The notes under the pieces were generated by a model. It saw nothing but the letters and a program-made list of their open reading frames with translations. It searched no databases and had not been told where the DNA came from. This document shows, piece by piece, positions 1-10,759 of a DNA stretch of 64,000 nucleotides (the first letter of the stretch is position 1; every line of letters starts with the position of its first letter). The DNA comes from Chimonanthus salicifolius (Eukaryota; Streptophyta; Magnoliopsida; Laurales; Calycanthaceae), in NCBI GenBank assembly GCA_013350335.1, contig CM023539.1, positions 29,691,043-29,755,042 of the forward strand, written 5' to 3'. A program made the translations under genes and the position numbers.

Positions 1-2918
1 TATTGGCCGATTACTTACCCATACTAACTCCATAAACAACATATAATATTCTTAAATCAAAGCATATAAATAATAACTAATGTTCATCATAAACTTAACC
101 CAATTATTCCACAAAACAGTCCATGAATTTTCATGGTTTCCATGGTTTCCATGGGGTTCTCAACATGAAAACCCACACCGTTTTACATGGGGTTCGGCCC
201 TCTATCATGGCTGAACCCAATGATTACTTTTACTGTTTTTAAACCTCAATTAACCAGGTAATAATTGTATATCTAAATCAGGTTTTTAACCTTCAAAACA
301 GTCCTCCAAAATTAGCCCAATTTCATAGGGTTCGGCCATGTATATTGGCCGAACACCATGAGATTAATTTTGAACATTTAGTCCTTCATCTTAGGTCTGA
401 AACCAGCACCCTAATCCATGTTTTTTTTTAACCATTGTAAAACATGTATTTACTTCTTAAAATAACAACCCAAAACAGTCCATCACTTCATGGTTTATTT
501 GTTCCAAATAAAACAATACCATTATTTGCATGGGGTTCGGCCCTCCATGGTGGCCGAACCCTATGACCTTTGGTTTTGAACTTCTTGATCATTCATTTTT
601 GTCCAAAACAAACTTCCTTATTTATGTTTTAACCTTTTTAAAACACATACTTAAAATCATCTAAAAACAGTCCCAAATTTGTATGGTTTTAATTTCCAAA
701 AACCATCTAAACAAATCCATTATTTCCATGGGGTTTGGCCATCCAATGGGCCGAACCCTATGGTCCATCTTTTGATCTCATTCTTGTACTTCTAACCAAC
801 ATTTAACACTTGTTAGATTCAGCCATCCAATAGCCGGATCATATTTCTTAATTAAACAACATAGTTTATCGAACACCTACCGTTTCCGCGACTCCTCCAC
901 TTGATCTTTACTCCCGCTTGTTCCTTCTCTTTTTGCTGAACTTGTCTTGATGAAAAGGAATCAAACCAAGGACTGATTAACAACCAGCTACTGCTCTTAG
1001 TTTTTAGAAAGATAGAGGACGTCCAAGAGAGATAGAGAGATAGAGAGAGTGAAAATCCTTTGCTTGATCAAAAAACAGTCCAAGGTTAATTCAGCCCTTG
1101 TGTAACTCATCTCTCCATAATTAGAATCCTTTAAATTCCTTGGGGTTTCATCTATGAAATGAAACACCAAGGGTTTCCAACGGTTTTGCTGTGTGCATTC
1201 CTCACACTATCCATTTTGCATTAATTTTGCATGTGGGAGTTTCACATGTAAATGAAACTCCCATGTGCTTCATCCTCCCTCCATTGGTTGTCTCTTTGAA
1301 TACTTAAGCATGGAATAAACCCTCATGCCCTTTCCAACGTGTAATCTAACCTTTTTGAATTTGAAAAGTCAAGGACCCCTTTTGTAACTCCATGAAACGG
1401 CAACTCCAATTGTCTCCATCTTTGGTATCACTCTATCCATGAGTATCATTTATGTATGATTAATAACTATCCATGAAATAACCCACTTATGGGTATAATC
1501 CATTCATGGAAACCATCCATCCTTGGTATCACTCTGTCCATGAGTATCATCTATCCATGATTTAATATCCGTAAGAACAACATTCAAATGAATCACTATA
1601 AGACTGTGGTAACCATATCAAATCACAATTATATCCTGACCCCTTGCAAGACTTAGGGCTCATGACTTACCAAGCAGAAGGCCCACGTCCAACGTGATCC
1701 TGTCTACCTCGCCTTGCATCCCTTCACCTCATAGGTGATTCAGTCAAGCTCTAAGACGGTCACTCCGCGTCTGACGAAGCTAGTACCACCCCCACCAGGT
1801 AAAATAGTACCTAGCTCTGCGCATTCTAGCACATCTAGTGTGCCAAACAGTCGTGAGAGTGCCCTCCAGCGCGTAGCATGCGAGGGACCCACTCCTCAAT
1901 GGTAACCCTACGGGACCAAGTCTCCGTAATTCGTATCGAGTTTCCCACAGTCTCAATCATCAATATCACGTGAGGGACGCACCCATACCACATCTCAATA
2001 TACTCCAATAATTATTCACATACATCTCAGTGTCAAAGTCCTCATGAACTCCTAAAGTTGCATACTTTATTGAAAATCATTTAAACTTCCATCACCATAC
2101 AAGGGTTGATAGGGTAAAACAAACCCTTAGAATCACAAAATACACCCTTACAAAATATTTCCATTTCCCTAACCTTTCTTTCTACCTCTTGTTCTCGGGG
2201 AAAACCTCCCTAAGTATCATGTGTTTGTTTCTCCATTTGGGGATATCAGGGAAGTGTTTCCTATGTTGTTATGTTTGGTATATCCATTTATGTTGACTAT
2301 ACTTCCTTTGCAATCTTTGTTTTTTCAAGAAGTAACTCCCATTCAAAATGTAACTCCCATTTTATTCATCACCTAAATGGGGGTTACATGCATGGTAATT
2401 TCTCCCCATGCACCAACGTTTTTCTTGCTCAAAGTTGGAATTTAAACCACTTCTCCTCCCATTCACACACTTCACTCACTTACATTAAAAATACATATTC
2501 ATTCAACTCATTTATTCAACTCACCCAACCTAAGTCACTCATTTAATTTAACTTAACTAATAAATTCAACTTAACTAAACCAACCATTCATTTCAACTCA
2601 AACCAAACTCAAGTAATTAATAAACTTAAATTTAAATAAGCTTGAACTCAATCCATGGTTAATCATGCCATTCACACGACCCATTGGGTCCCATCTAGCC
2701 ATTTTGACCCATTTAACCAAATTTGACCCAAATATGATTCTTGACCCGTTTAAATTTATCTTACCCATTTATTTGTTTTGTAAACCAACTATCATCCTTT
2801 GGGTCTTGATTGAGCCATTGACCCATTTAAATTCAAATCAATTTTTATCACAATGGCAATTCCGTAAATATGAATATTTTCATATAAACTGATAACTTTG
2901 AAATTCCAGGGTGTTACA
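1..2918 (-). mobile_element. Long gypsy-type LTR, 3' part only (start lies outside the window)
   Basis: Read on the minus strand this begins TGTAACACCCTGG at 2918 and runs off the window edge. It shares its terminus with the solo LTR at 53359-57496, including the AAATTCC/AAAATCC block just inside TTACA. It also shares the GTTCGGCC hairpins and the block around 870-900 that resembles 55960-55990. The five bases after the end are GTTAG. No coding sequence is visible. Around 1640-2000 is a segment (AACAGTCGTGAGAG and following text) also found in the LTR at 11214-13386, so segments are shared between families. Orientation is inferred from the plus-oriented relative at 45861-48648, whose PBS is visible. 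Confidence 0.6.
181..840. repeat. Array of short hairpins, GTTCGGCC...GGCCGAAC type
   Basis: Imperfect palindromes with core GGTTCGGCC, a loop of about 5-10 nt, then GGCCGAACC occur near 190, 326, 530, 725 and (degenerate) 816. They are spaced roughly 90-200 bp apart and separated by T/A-rich text. The same motif recurs in two other LTR copies in this window (6195-7330 and 54850-55925). Its role is unknown. Confidence 0.8.
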
Positions 2919-3524
2919 GTTAGGATGTGAGTGAGAGGGTGCACTCGGATAAGTAAGGGAGGTACTCAGGCACTTTGTTTCTTCTCTCTTTTCTTCTCTC
3001 TGTTCTTCTCTCATTTCCTTCTTTTTTTTTTTCCCCTTTTCGTTTTGTTTTCTCTTCTTTTTATCTTCCTCCTTCGATTAACTTAAACCCTTAATTGAGT
3101 GCTTGGAAAACGTAAAAGACATTGCGAATACCCATGCATAAAAAGATGAAGCGTTTGGGCGGTGGTAGACAGAGCGTCTGCTGAAGACGTTCCGTCTACT
3201 CGACACATCTACTTTATCGACGTGTTGACCCATTTGATGATCTTTTCTATCAATACATCGACCACGTCGATGTATCCTTTGGACAACTTATACCTCGGTT
3301 TAGATCTTAGTTCTTCCCGATACATCGATCCAGTCGATGCATCGTCTGGGAACGTTAAGCTTTGCCGACACATTGACCAAGTCGATGTATCATCCAATGA
3401 AACTTTAGTTTCCCTTTACTTCTTTTAAATAAACATTTACATTAATTTAGACCAAAATCATATATTTCATTTCTATGATAAATAAATTACACAATCAAAG
3501 GATTTAAAATTTCAGGTCCTTACA
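2919..3524 (-). mobile_element. End of a second, related LTR
   Basis: The segment ends ...AATTTCAGGTCCTTACA at 3524, close in form to the end at 2918, followed by GTTGG. It contains pyrimidine-rich text (2980-3080) and a different hairpin array (3186-3400). The simplest reading is that the LTR ending at 2918 inserted into this one. No protein-coding capacity was found; the opposing ORFs here are shadows of palindromes. Confidence 0.4.
3186..3400. repeat. Array of ATACATCGAC/GTCGATGTAT hairpins
   Basis: At 3253-3275 ATACATCGAC is followed by the 3-nt loop CAC and the perfect complement GTCGATGTAT. Near-copies lie at 3319-3344 (11-bp arms with one mismatch) and about 3369-3392, and a weaker one near 3193-3220. 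Spacing is about 50-65 bp. The arrangement is like the GTTCGGCC arrays but the sequence differs. Confidence 0.75.
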
Positions 3525-3820
3525 GTTGGGCTCAATAGGCCCAAGTCCTCTTGTCAGCCTAGTACATATAAGGGTTATTTCCTCTAGGGTTTCTTTATGC
3601 AATGGGAGTGTTCTCTTTCTTAGAATGAACAAAGAGGAAAAGAGGAGAGACTATGGAGATCCTTGTAGCACCATTGTTCATCTTCATCTTCATCTTCATA
3701 GTGGATTGAGCAAAACGCTCCGTGGACATAGCCTTCGGGTGAACCATGTAAAAACCTTGTGTCTTCTATGGTTTGATTGATTGTGTGATTGTATGTTTTT
3801 CATTTCATTGCATAACACCC
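3525..3820 (+). mobile_element. Possible copia LTR fragment (U5-like end)
   Basis: The text from 3700 to 3817 (AGCAAAACGCTCCGTGGACAT, then a GAACCATGTAAAAACCTTGTG block, ending CATTGCATAACA) resembles the R/U5 end common in plant Ty1/copia LTRs. It is preceded by a leader-like stretch with CTAGGGTTT. No TSD or partner LTR was found. Another repeat type is possible. Confidence 0.3.
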
Positions 3821-4806
3821 CGTGTGTGACCGACCCGTCACCGTCTATGGTAAGAGTCCAAGGGAATCTGATGGGAGAATAACCAATCCATCTCCAAGAT
3901 GATATTGAACTTTGACATCTCCAAAACTCATAAATCAACCTCCAACTCTAAGCCTCAAAGGTCAAAACACACAACCTACAGATCTGATCCACAACCAGTG
4001 AAACTTAAGGCAAAAAGAGTGAGGATCACTTGGTCAAACACTACAGGGTCAAGGGCCAAGAAACACCTGCGTTCCCTACTCCAGGCACCGAGCTCCTAAC
4101 TTACTCAAACATCGAAACTGGCTCGTACACTAGGCCCACGAGAGTCTCGACGGCCAACCCTACCAATTTAACCGAAGCAAGCTCCTAGCAACCCACAATC
4201 GTCTCTAACCATAACGCTGGACATGCGGAGGTCTAAGAGCCACTGGTTCGGCCCCCAAACGCTCCCCGCAGCCCAAAAACCAAATCAAACTTAACCAACA
4301 ACTCAAACATACCAAAGTCATCAACATCTCATGGAATTCCATAGGCCATCTACAGAGTACGCCGGCCGGACTCACTCGGTAGATGCCATAGATTTCCAAT
4401 GAACCTATCTCCAGACCATATAATAGTAAGCGAGGCCCACATATGGTGCCCTCGCTCTCTAAACAAGAGCCCTTTATGAAACTAAGGAGGTTAGACCCAC
4501 AAATCCCGTGACAATGTCACAGTGCTCCTACTCAAGCGAGGGATCGATCTTGCCACCAGCTCTCTCATGAATCAAATGCCGATCAGCCTCAAACCCAGTG
4601 AGAATTCACCACTAGATATGTCTCAAACAAGCAAACTGAAGGTAGTGCATCAAGCATACCATTAAAACCTAGGATTTCTATGCACTACCCCAGAACCCAG
4701 TTCAATCAACCCTATCACACAAGGGATGAACCTAATATCTAGTTATCAGCACCTCCATCCTCGTCACATGCACAGTCCGAAAGTTGAACTGTGCTCTGAT
4801 ATCAAA
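3821..4806 (-). pseudogene. Relic of gypsy gag/protease internal region
   Basis: On the minus strand at 3880-3930 a reading frame gives VLEMSKFNIILEMDWL, matching the conserved end of the Ty3/gypsy aspartic protease (family pattern LxMxxFDVILGMDWL). It lies only about 0.9 kb from a primer binding site at 4786-4806, so most of gag must be deleted. The frame is broken by stops and shifts. It belongs with the LTR at 4807-9097. Confidence 0.45.
4786..4806 (-). other. Retroelement primer binding site (initiator tRNA-Met type)
   Basis: Directly after the LTR end at 4807, the minus strand reads TTTGATATCAGAGCACAG. This is one base from the TGGTATCAGAGC complement of plant initiator tRNA-Met used by most gypsy elements. 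It fixes the LTR boundary and shows the element runs on the minus strand. Confidence 0.65.
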
Positions 4807-5077
4807 TGCAACACCCCATCCCGGTACGGGCGTGTTATCTCTGAAACATCTCACTAAAGGCCCAAAAACATATATCAGGTCTATTTTTTTTTTTTTTTGG
4901 AACTAACAACAATAACATTAATGGGGAGCAATGGAAGTACCACAATACCAACCAATATAGTAGTGAGATTTAACAATTAATACAATTATTCATAAAACCA
5001 GATGACCACTGAAACAAATACACAAGGTTCTCTTAAAATGATAGAAAAATGAGAACAACCCAAGTCAACAGCAATCG

Positions 5078-5594
5078 TGTAACACCCCGCCCTTTTCTAC
5101 CCTTCCGAAAATCAGAGTCTATTTTTTTTTATATAAACAAGTAAAGTGGAAGAGAGCGGGGAGCGTCACGACGCGATCTAAGTCCGGACTTCTAAAGTCC
5201 GACCCTTAACTGGCCACCCATGTGTGCATGGACTAAGTCCATTAAAATCAATCCACACATGGTACTAAATAAAAAACTTGCGGAATAATATAAACTAATT
5301 GTGGAAGTAAACTATTTAGATAGCAAAGTACAATTCATCTAACCAAAATTACTTAAATCCGATAACCATTATGAAAACTATTCACAATCCATAATAATGT
5401 TACTAAGGTATTACATGCCATATAAAAGTATCCAAATGTCAATAAATAATTCCATTTCATATCCAAGCTCCTATGCTTGGCTTCCTTCGCGATCCTCGAC
5501 CTTTCCTTTTCCCTTTCCTGCGTCATCCACTAAGGATAGAAATAGGGCATTAAATCAACGCGCCCTAGTAGGTCTTCCGATTAGGGTTACCACA
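5078..5594 (+). repeat. Left arm of the long inverted repeat
   Basis: Runs from TGTAACACCCCG to TTAGGGTTACCACA. It matches the reverse complement of 7561-8079 almost base for base, with a few differences such as GCGATCT versus GCGAGTT near 5172-5180. Such high identity suggests recent formation. Confidence 0.9.
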
Positions 5595-6194
5595 AGGTTA
5601 GTATAAAACATGCATATATCATAATAATACATGATCAACAAAACTTACAAAAACAATGCTATGTATGTATGCAAATGTAATGAGTCCCACCCATCACAAT
5701 TATACATAGCCATCACTTGACGGGATTCTCATCGTCAGGGTAACCCACAGTGTTCTTTCATTTCCTCTTGATGGGATTCTCATCATCAAGGTATTCCTCC
5801 TGGTGGGACTCTCATAACCTAAGGAGGCCCCACAGTTGCATCACGGACATTCCGATGGAGTGTGGGCTCTGATTTTCATATTCATCACCCCATGCCATGC
5901 ATGAGATGTCAATGAGTACATGTCATTTGTAAATAAATCTTAACATTCAAATCCCATTTGAAACATAATACTTTAACACAAATAACTCATCAAAATCAAC
6001 ATAAAAACAGCAAGTATAATATGTGGTTACAAAGAGGTAGGAAACCTACAGAAAAGTTACTTAAACCGTCCGCTCTTCTTAACCTGTCACCCGTTCACGA
6101 TTTGAGCACCGTTCAAGAAGTCCCGTTACCTTGTTTATATAACAGCAAGTCAAACACATGTCTCATATGGTTTCAAACTAAGTCTAAGACCAAA

Positions 6195-7330
6195 CACCAT
6201 TTTGTGGGGTTCGGCCATGGTAAACTAAGTCTAAGACCAAACACCATTTTGTGGGGTTCGGCCATTCACCATGGCCGAACCTCACCCACTTGAACACCAT
6301 CCAAATAACTTATTAAAATACCTCATATTACCAAATATACCTTGGTAGGGTTCAGCCATACAACATGGCCGAACCTTACCACTTTGGTTTTGACCCCTCT
6401 TTCAAGTCATTTAATCTTTCATTCCATATTTACATTATAACTTGTATTTACGGTTTTGCCATTGGTCTAACCTTTGCTTAGTAATCAATGTCTATAATAA
6501 ATCCACCTTAGTGGGGTTCGGCCATACCCCATGGCCGAACTTCACCACCTTAAAGTTAGTCCTTAATCCTTCATACCTAAGACTAATTATCAATCCATCC
6601 ATTTAATTATCTAGTCCTTAACCATCCACCATTGTCACTCTATGGGGTTCGGCCCTATACATGGCCGAACCCTATAGTTCCTCACATCAAACTAAACATT
6701 TATCCATCTATGAATGGTTCTCATAATTCCATCCATTTGAATATTTTAAACCTTTTAAAACCAAACACCATACTTAGCACTTGGTGGGGTCCGGCCATAC
6801 ACCATGGCCGAACCTCACCCCTTTGGTTTTGGTGCTCCTCTTTGCTATCCTTTTTGATAAACAATAACCATCTAAATCCATCATTTTTCCATCTATGTTA
6901 AACCCTTTAAAACATCATAGAACCAATACTAATTCTGACCATGTTCATACTCCATATAACCCATAAAATGATCCATGAGGTTCGGCCATACACATAGCGA
7001 ACCCTATGATTCTCTTGATTCAAATCTTCTAATAATCATGCATGGTTTATACATAGCAACTTAGCCATAACAACAATAGGGTTTAGCCATGCAATAGCTG
7101 ACCCAAACATTAGCCTAATCTTCATTTAAAACACCTTAAAACTTCCATACCTTGTATGATTTTTATCTCTCAAAAACCATTCAAAATAACCATAAAACTT
7201 ATCAAGTCCTTTCATGGGGTTCGGCCATCCAAAGTGGCCGAACCCTATGATCCATGTTTCTACCCTTTTAAACATCATCATCCAAGGTTTAAACCCTTGA
7301 TAGATTCGTCCATACAATGGCCGGATCATG
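6195..7330. repeat. GTTCGGCC hairpin array inside the fold-back element
   Basis: Palindromes of the GGGGTTCGGCCAT - loop - ATGGCCGAACC type lie near 6251, 6346, 6511, 6641, 6784, 6978 and 7213. Half or degenerate copies lie near 6206, 7080 and 7300. Spacing is mostly 90-190 bp. The stems are better conserved than the text between them. Confidence 0.85.
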
Positions 7331-7560
7331 CTCCCTTATCCATTTTATTTAACAAAAATTATGATGTACTTACCAATCTCCTTAGCCTCTCTTCTTTCCT
7401 TTGATCCTTCCTTCCTCCCTTCTTGCTCATTTAGTCGATTGTGTGCTTGATCAAGATGAGATCCCAAGTGTTGGTTCGGCCAAAGAGGTAGGTTTTGAGA
7501 GAGAGGGAGAGAGATGAAACGCTAACTTCTTTGTTATGAGAAAATTAGCCAAAGAGGTGA

Positions 7561-8079
7561 TGTGGTAACCCTAATCGGAAGACCTACTGGGCGAGTTGAT
7601 CTAACGCCCTATTTCTATCCTTAGTGGATGACGTAGGAAAGGGAAAAGGAAAGGTCGAGGATCGCGAAGGAAGCCGAGCATAGGAGCTTGGATATGGAAT
7701 GGAATTGTTTATTGACATTTGGATACTTTTATATGGCATGTAATACCTTAGTAACATTATTATGGTTTGTGAATAGTTTTGATGATGGTTATCGGATTTA
7801 AGTAATTTTGGTTAGATGAATTGTACTTTGCTATCTAAACAGTTTACTTCCGCAATTAGTTTATATTATTCTGCAAGTTTTTTATTTAGTACCATGTGTG
7901 GATTGATTTTAATGGACTTAGTCCATGCACACATGGGTGGCCAGTTAAGGGTCGGACTTTAGAAGTCCGGACTTAACTCGCGTCGTGACGCTCCCCGCTC
8001 TCTTCCACTTTCCTTATTTATAAAAAACAAAATATTAGACTCTGATTTTCGGAAGGGTAGAAAAGGGCGGGGCGTTACA
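7561..8079 (-). repeat. Right arm of the long inverted repeat
   Basis: Reverse-complement partner of 5078-5594. It begins TGTGGTAACCCTAATCGG and ends GGCGGGGCGTTACA. The switch from LTR interior to inverted U5 sequence falls at 7560/7561. Confidence 0.9.
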
Positions 8080-9097
8080 AATCGCCACTGCCTAAGTCTG
8101 ATCCTGGGACCCATCGGATCCCGCCTCCATCGAAGCACCTGAAAGGCAAGGGGTGATCTCGACACGCCGAGTGAAGGAACACATGTATACATAAATCACC
8201 CAACACACATCATACATTGCATGCCCACTACTATGAGTTATAGAGAATGTCTACATGCATGGTCACACATAACACACGCACGACCTAACGTACGAAGCAT
8301 CCAGTACATAACCCACAACCACCCTACCTCTAGGGCCACCACCTCCACAGAAGTCCACACCTACACCTTATAGACCGGTACCACGAGTCGTGAATCATAA
8401 CCTGGGCATAAGGCCCACACGAGCTGTCCTCAACCATACCAGCGGGAGCTGTACTCAACTGCACCATCCACCGACCAATGAGTAGGCGAAACACTCTCAA
8501 CCCACTCGGTCATCCGGGGAACATAAGATGGATGGTGAAGATGTTATGCGCATGGATTGGATTGGATATGGGCTTAGGTTGAGTTATAGAGCAATTCGGC
8601 TTCAGTGAACTCATTGGACTGTACTTGGCCTGTATCACTAAGGAAATGCATGGACCACTTGAACTAGGCCCATTGGATTGGATTAATGGCTCATGGACTT
8701 GTATCTTCAGACTTAGCACGCTTTGTTCAATCTTCTGGAATCCAATAATTAATCCACCACTAATCTAAAAATATTGGACTAATCCGGACTCTCATAACTG
8801 GATCCAGACTAACCAATTTACAATTAATTTCCAAAAATGGTGAAATAATTATTAGAATTCCAAGTCTTCCAATTTAAGCTCAAAACTTGCAATTATTCTG
8901 AGTTTTAGGCTAATTTCCTGATTTCTCCAATTTTATCTACAAAACTAACAAACAACATTAAATGTATCTAATATATACAAAATTGAAGGCTAACTAATCC
9001 AAATAACAAGAGTAAAAATGTCATTTTTCATATCTCAACGGGAGGGATGTCCCCTCATATAATCCTCAACCCCCTCACATCGGGTAGGGGTATTACA

Positions 9098-9442
9098 ATC
9101 CACCCCCTTTAAAACCAGAGCAATCCCTGGCTCTGTCATATCACATAGGCACATAGGTAGGAACACAGGCAGAGGGTTGAACCATGCTCTATTACCATTT
9201 ATAACGATCCAACCCTCTAGCAAAATATTGTTCACTTTGGGCCCACCGGCAGGGCCCACACACCTTTGTATTGGCGAGCCAACCCAAGGTTGCTCCCAAA
9301 AAGCATTGTCCTAGAAAAAAGAGAAGTTCCAATTTATATCGAATAGGCAACTCTCTCCTCTAGGCAATATGGGACCTTCCTACCACTCCGGTGGCGCTTT
9401 TCTAGGATCCCATACATGCCTCCACAACATAGGAGTATTACA
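9098..9442 (-). mobile_element. TRIM-like remnant: one LTR with PBS and PPT
   Basis: On the minus strand there is a 243-bp LTR (9442 to 9200, TGTAATACTCC...GTTATA) containing the AAATATTGTTCACTTTGGGCCC block also seen in the TRIM at 58719-59364. Next comes a PBS-like AATGGTAATAGAGCATGG (about 9182-9199), about 70 bp of spacer, and the tract AAAGGGGGTGGAT abutting 9097. The arrangement mirrors the complete TRIM, but the sequence after the tract is the unrelated-looking LTR at 4807-9097. Confidence 0.5.
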
Positions 9443-10759
9443 CTTTGATCATTCAAAACTAATCTAAAATCTGGATCAATTTAATTATGAGCCTAAATTT
9501 GATTAGAGAATTAAAGAAAATTTCACTCACATAGGAATTTTCCAATGGTTCAAAACTAACTTAGGAAAAAATTCTCTATAAAAAAATTGACTAAAGGCTT
9601 CAAAATTTGAATTTTCTAAAATTTAAATTTGAATTAATACATTTAATTGCAAAAAAAAAAAATAGATATGCATAGATTAATTAAATTACAAATTTAGATT
9701 CAAAGAAAATTTAGATATAAACAAGAACTCACCACAAATTAAAGAGAACCAAACTTTGTTTTCTTTCAATTCAATTCAATGAAATGGATTTTAGTGGTTG
9801 ACCATAAGTCCTTTATATAGAGTATAATTAAAAAAAAATCCACTAAGGCTTCCACCCCAAGGGTTTCTTTTTCTCCTAATTTTAAAACTAAATCAACCAA
9901 TATCATCATTCTATATAGATTTATTACATAATTATTGAATAAAAAATATAAAAAAATTAGAGCAGGTGGCGCCCAATCCTTGTTAAAGGAGAGAGAATTT
10001 GTTGTTGAAGTTACTAAGATTGGACTCCATGTCGTGAAGTAAATGGATAAAAGAATCTTTTGAGCGGGTGGAGAGATCCATTTTTGTGACGCTTCCTTGT
10101 GGTACAATTTTGGACCACTTCTTTGAGTCAAACCAGGCCTAAATTGAGGAGTTATGGGCCTCCCTCACTACCATAACTCATGAACCATTTATTTAATATT
10201 TTTTGGGCCAAATTGGGCCTTCCATAGTCCCATTTTTCACCTTCAGAATTTTAATGTGCTTTAAATGTAATTTTCACAATGTTATCTTCCACTTGTCTCA
10301 TGTCCTCTTCAAATTGATCTTCATTTAAATCTTCATCTTCCATATTGGCCTCATAAACATGTATTGCTAACTCCTCTAAGTCAGTGGTGGTACTGGCCAA
10401 TGTAACAAATCTCATTCTCGAGATATTAATGGCAAATGTAAATAACGGGATATTTTCAAATTCTTGATTTTTTATTGGAAATTTAACGGGAACATATCGT
10501 GGAAAATATAATATTAAAAAATAAAAATAAAAAATTCTCATTTAACATTTCTTGAGTAAAAAAATATCATACAATTCTACATGAGTTCATTGTTAAATAT
10601 AATATCAAAGTCATCCAATATCAAAATAACACTAAACACATTTATCCACCAAGAAATCCTAATTTGAAGTTTCAAACTTTCAATTAAAATAGTATCATTG
10701 AGATCAACAAATATGATAAATAACATCAAATATCAATAAAACCATCATTGTTCTATTCT
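9443..10759. other. AT-rich stretch without recognisable genes
   Basis: Mostly A/T-rich text with short chance ORFs on the minus strand (9766-10131 and 10251-10541), neither of which resembles a known family. Part may be 3' flank of the hAT element that begins downstream. Confidence 0.5.

Larger units (their letters stand above)
5078..8079 (-). mobile_element. Fold-back LTR derivative with about 518-bp inverted ends and 5-bp TSD
   Basis: The left end starts TGTAACACCCCGCCC at 5078 and the right end closes GGGCGGGGCGTTACA at 8079. Both are flanked by AATCG (5073-5077 and 8080-8084). The outer 517-519 bp on each side are near-identical inverted copies. By comparison with 53359-57496, each arm is the U5-side terminus of the same LTR. 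The 2.0 kb loop is the following LTR interior with its hairpin array. The U3-side terminus and about 1.5 kb of LTR are missing, replaced by the inverted copy. No coding sequence. Confidence 0.85.
4807..9097 (-). mobile_element. Gypsy LTR (about 1.28 kb) split by a nested insertion
   Basis: On the minus strand the LTR starts TGTAATACCCCTACCCG at 9097 and ends GGGGTGTTGCA at 4807, immediately before the PBS. Removing the nested element plus one TSD (5078-8084) leaves about 1284 bp of continuous LTR text (CAACAGCAATCG joining CCACTGCCTAAG). A purine-rich tract abuts its start at 9098-9110, so the LTR is flanked by both a PPT-like tract and a PBS. Confidence 0.6.

Noticed and set aside
3162..3428. 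Overlapping sense and antisense ORFs
   Set aside because: Both arise from the near-palindromic ATACATCGAC/GTCGATGTAT units.
6195..7330. Regularly spaced palindromic repeats suggesting a CRISPR array
   Set aside because: Repeats are imperfect hairpins with variable spacing and A/T-rich, unequal spacers, within a plant LTR; there are no cas genes and the sequence is eukaryotic nuclear DNA.
9766..10131. 121-codon minus-strand ORF
   Set aside because: Hydrophobic, low-complexity translation of A/T-rich DNA with no motif.
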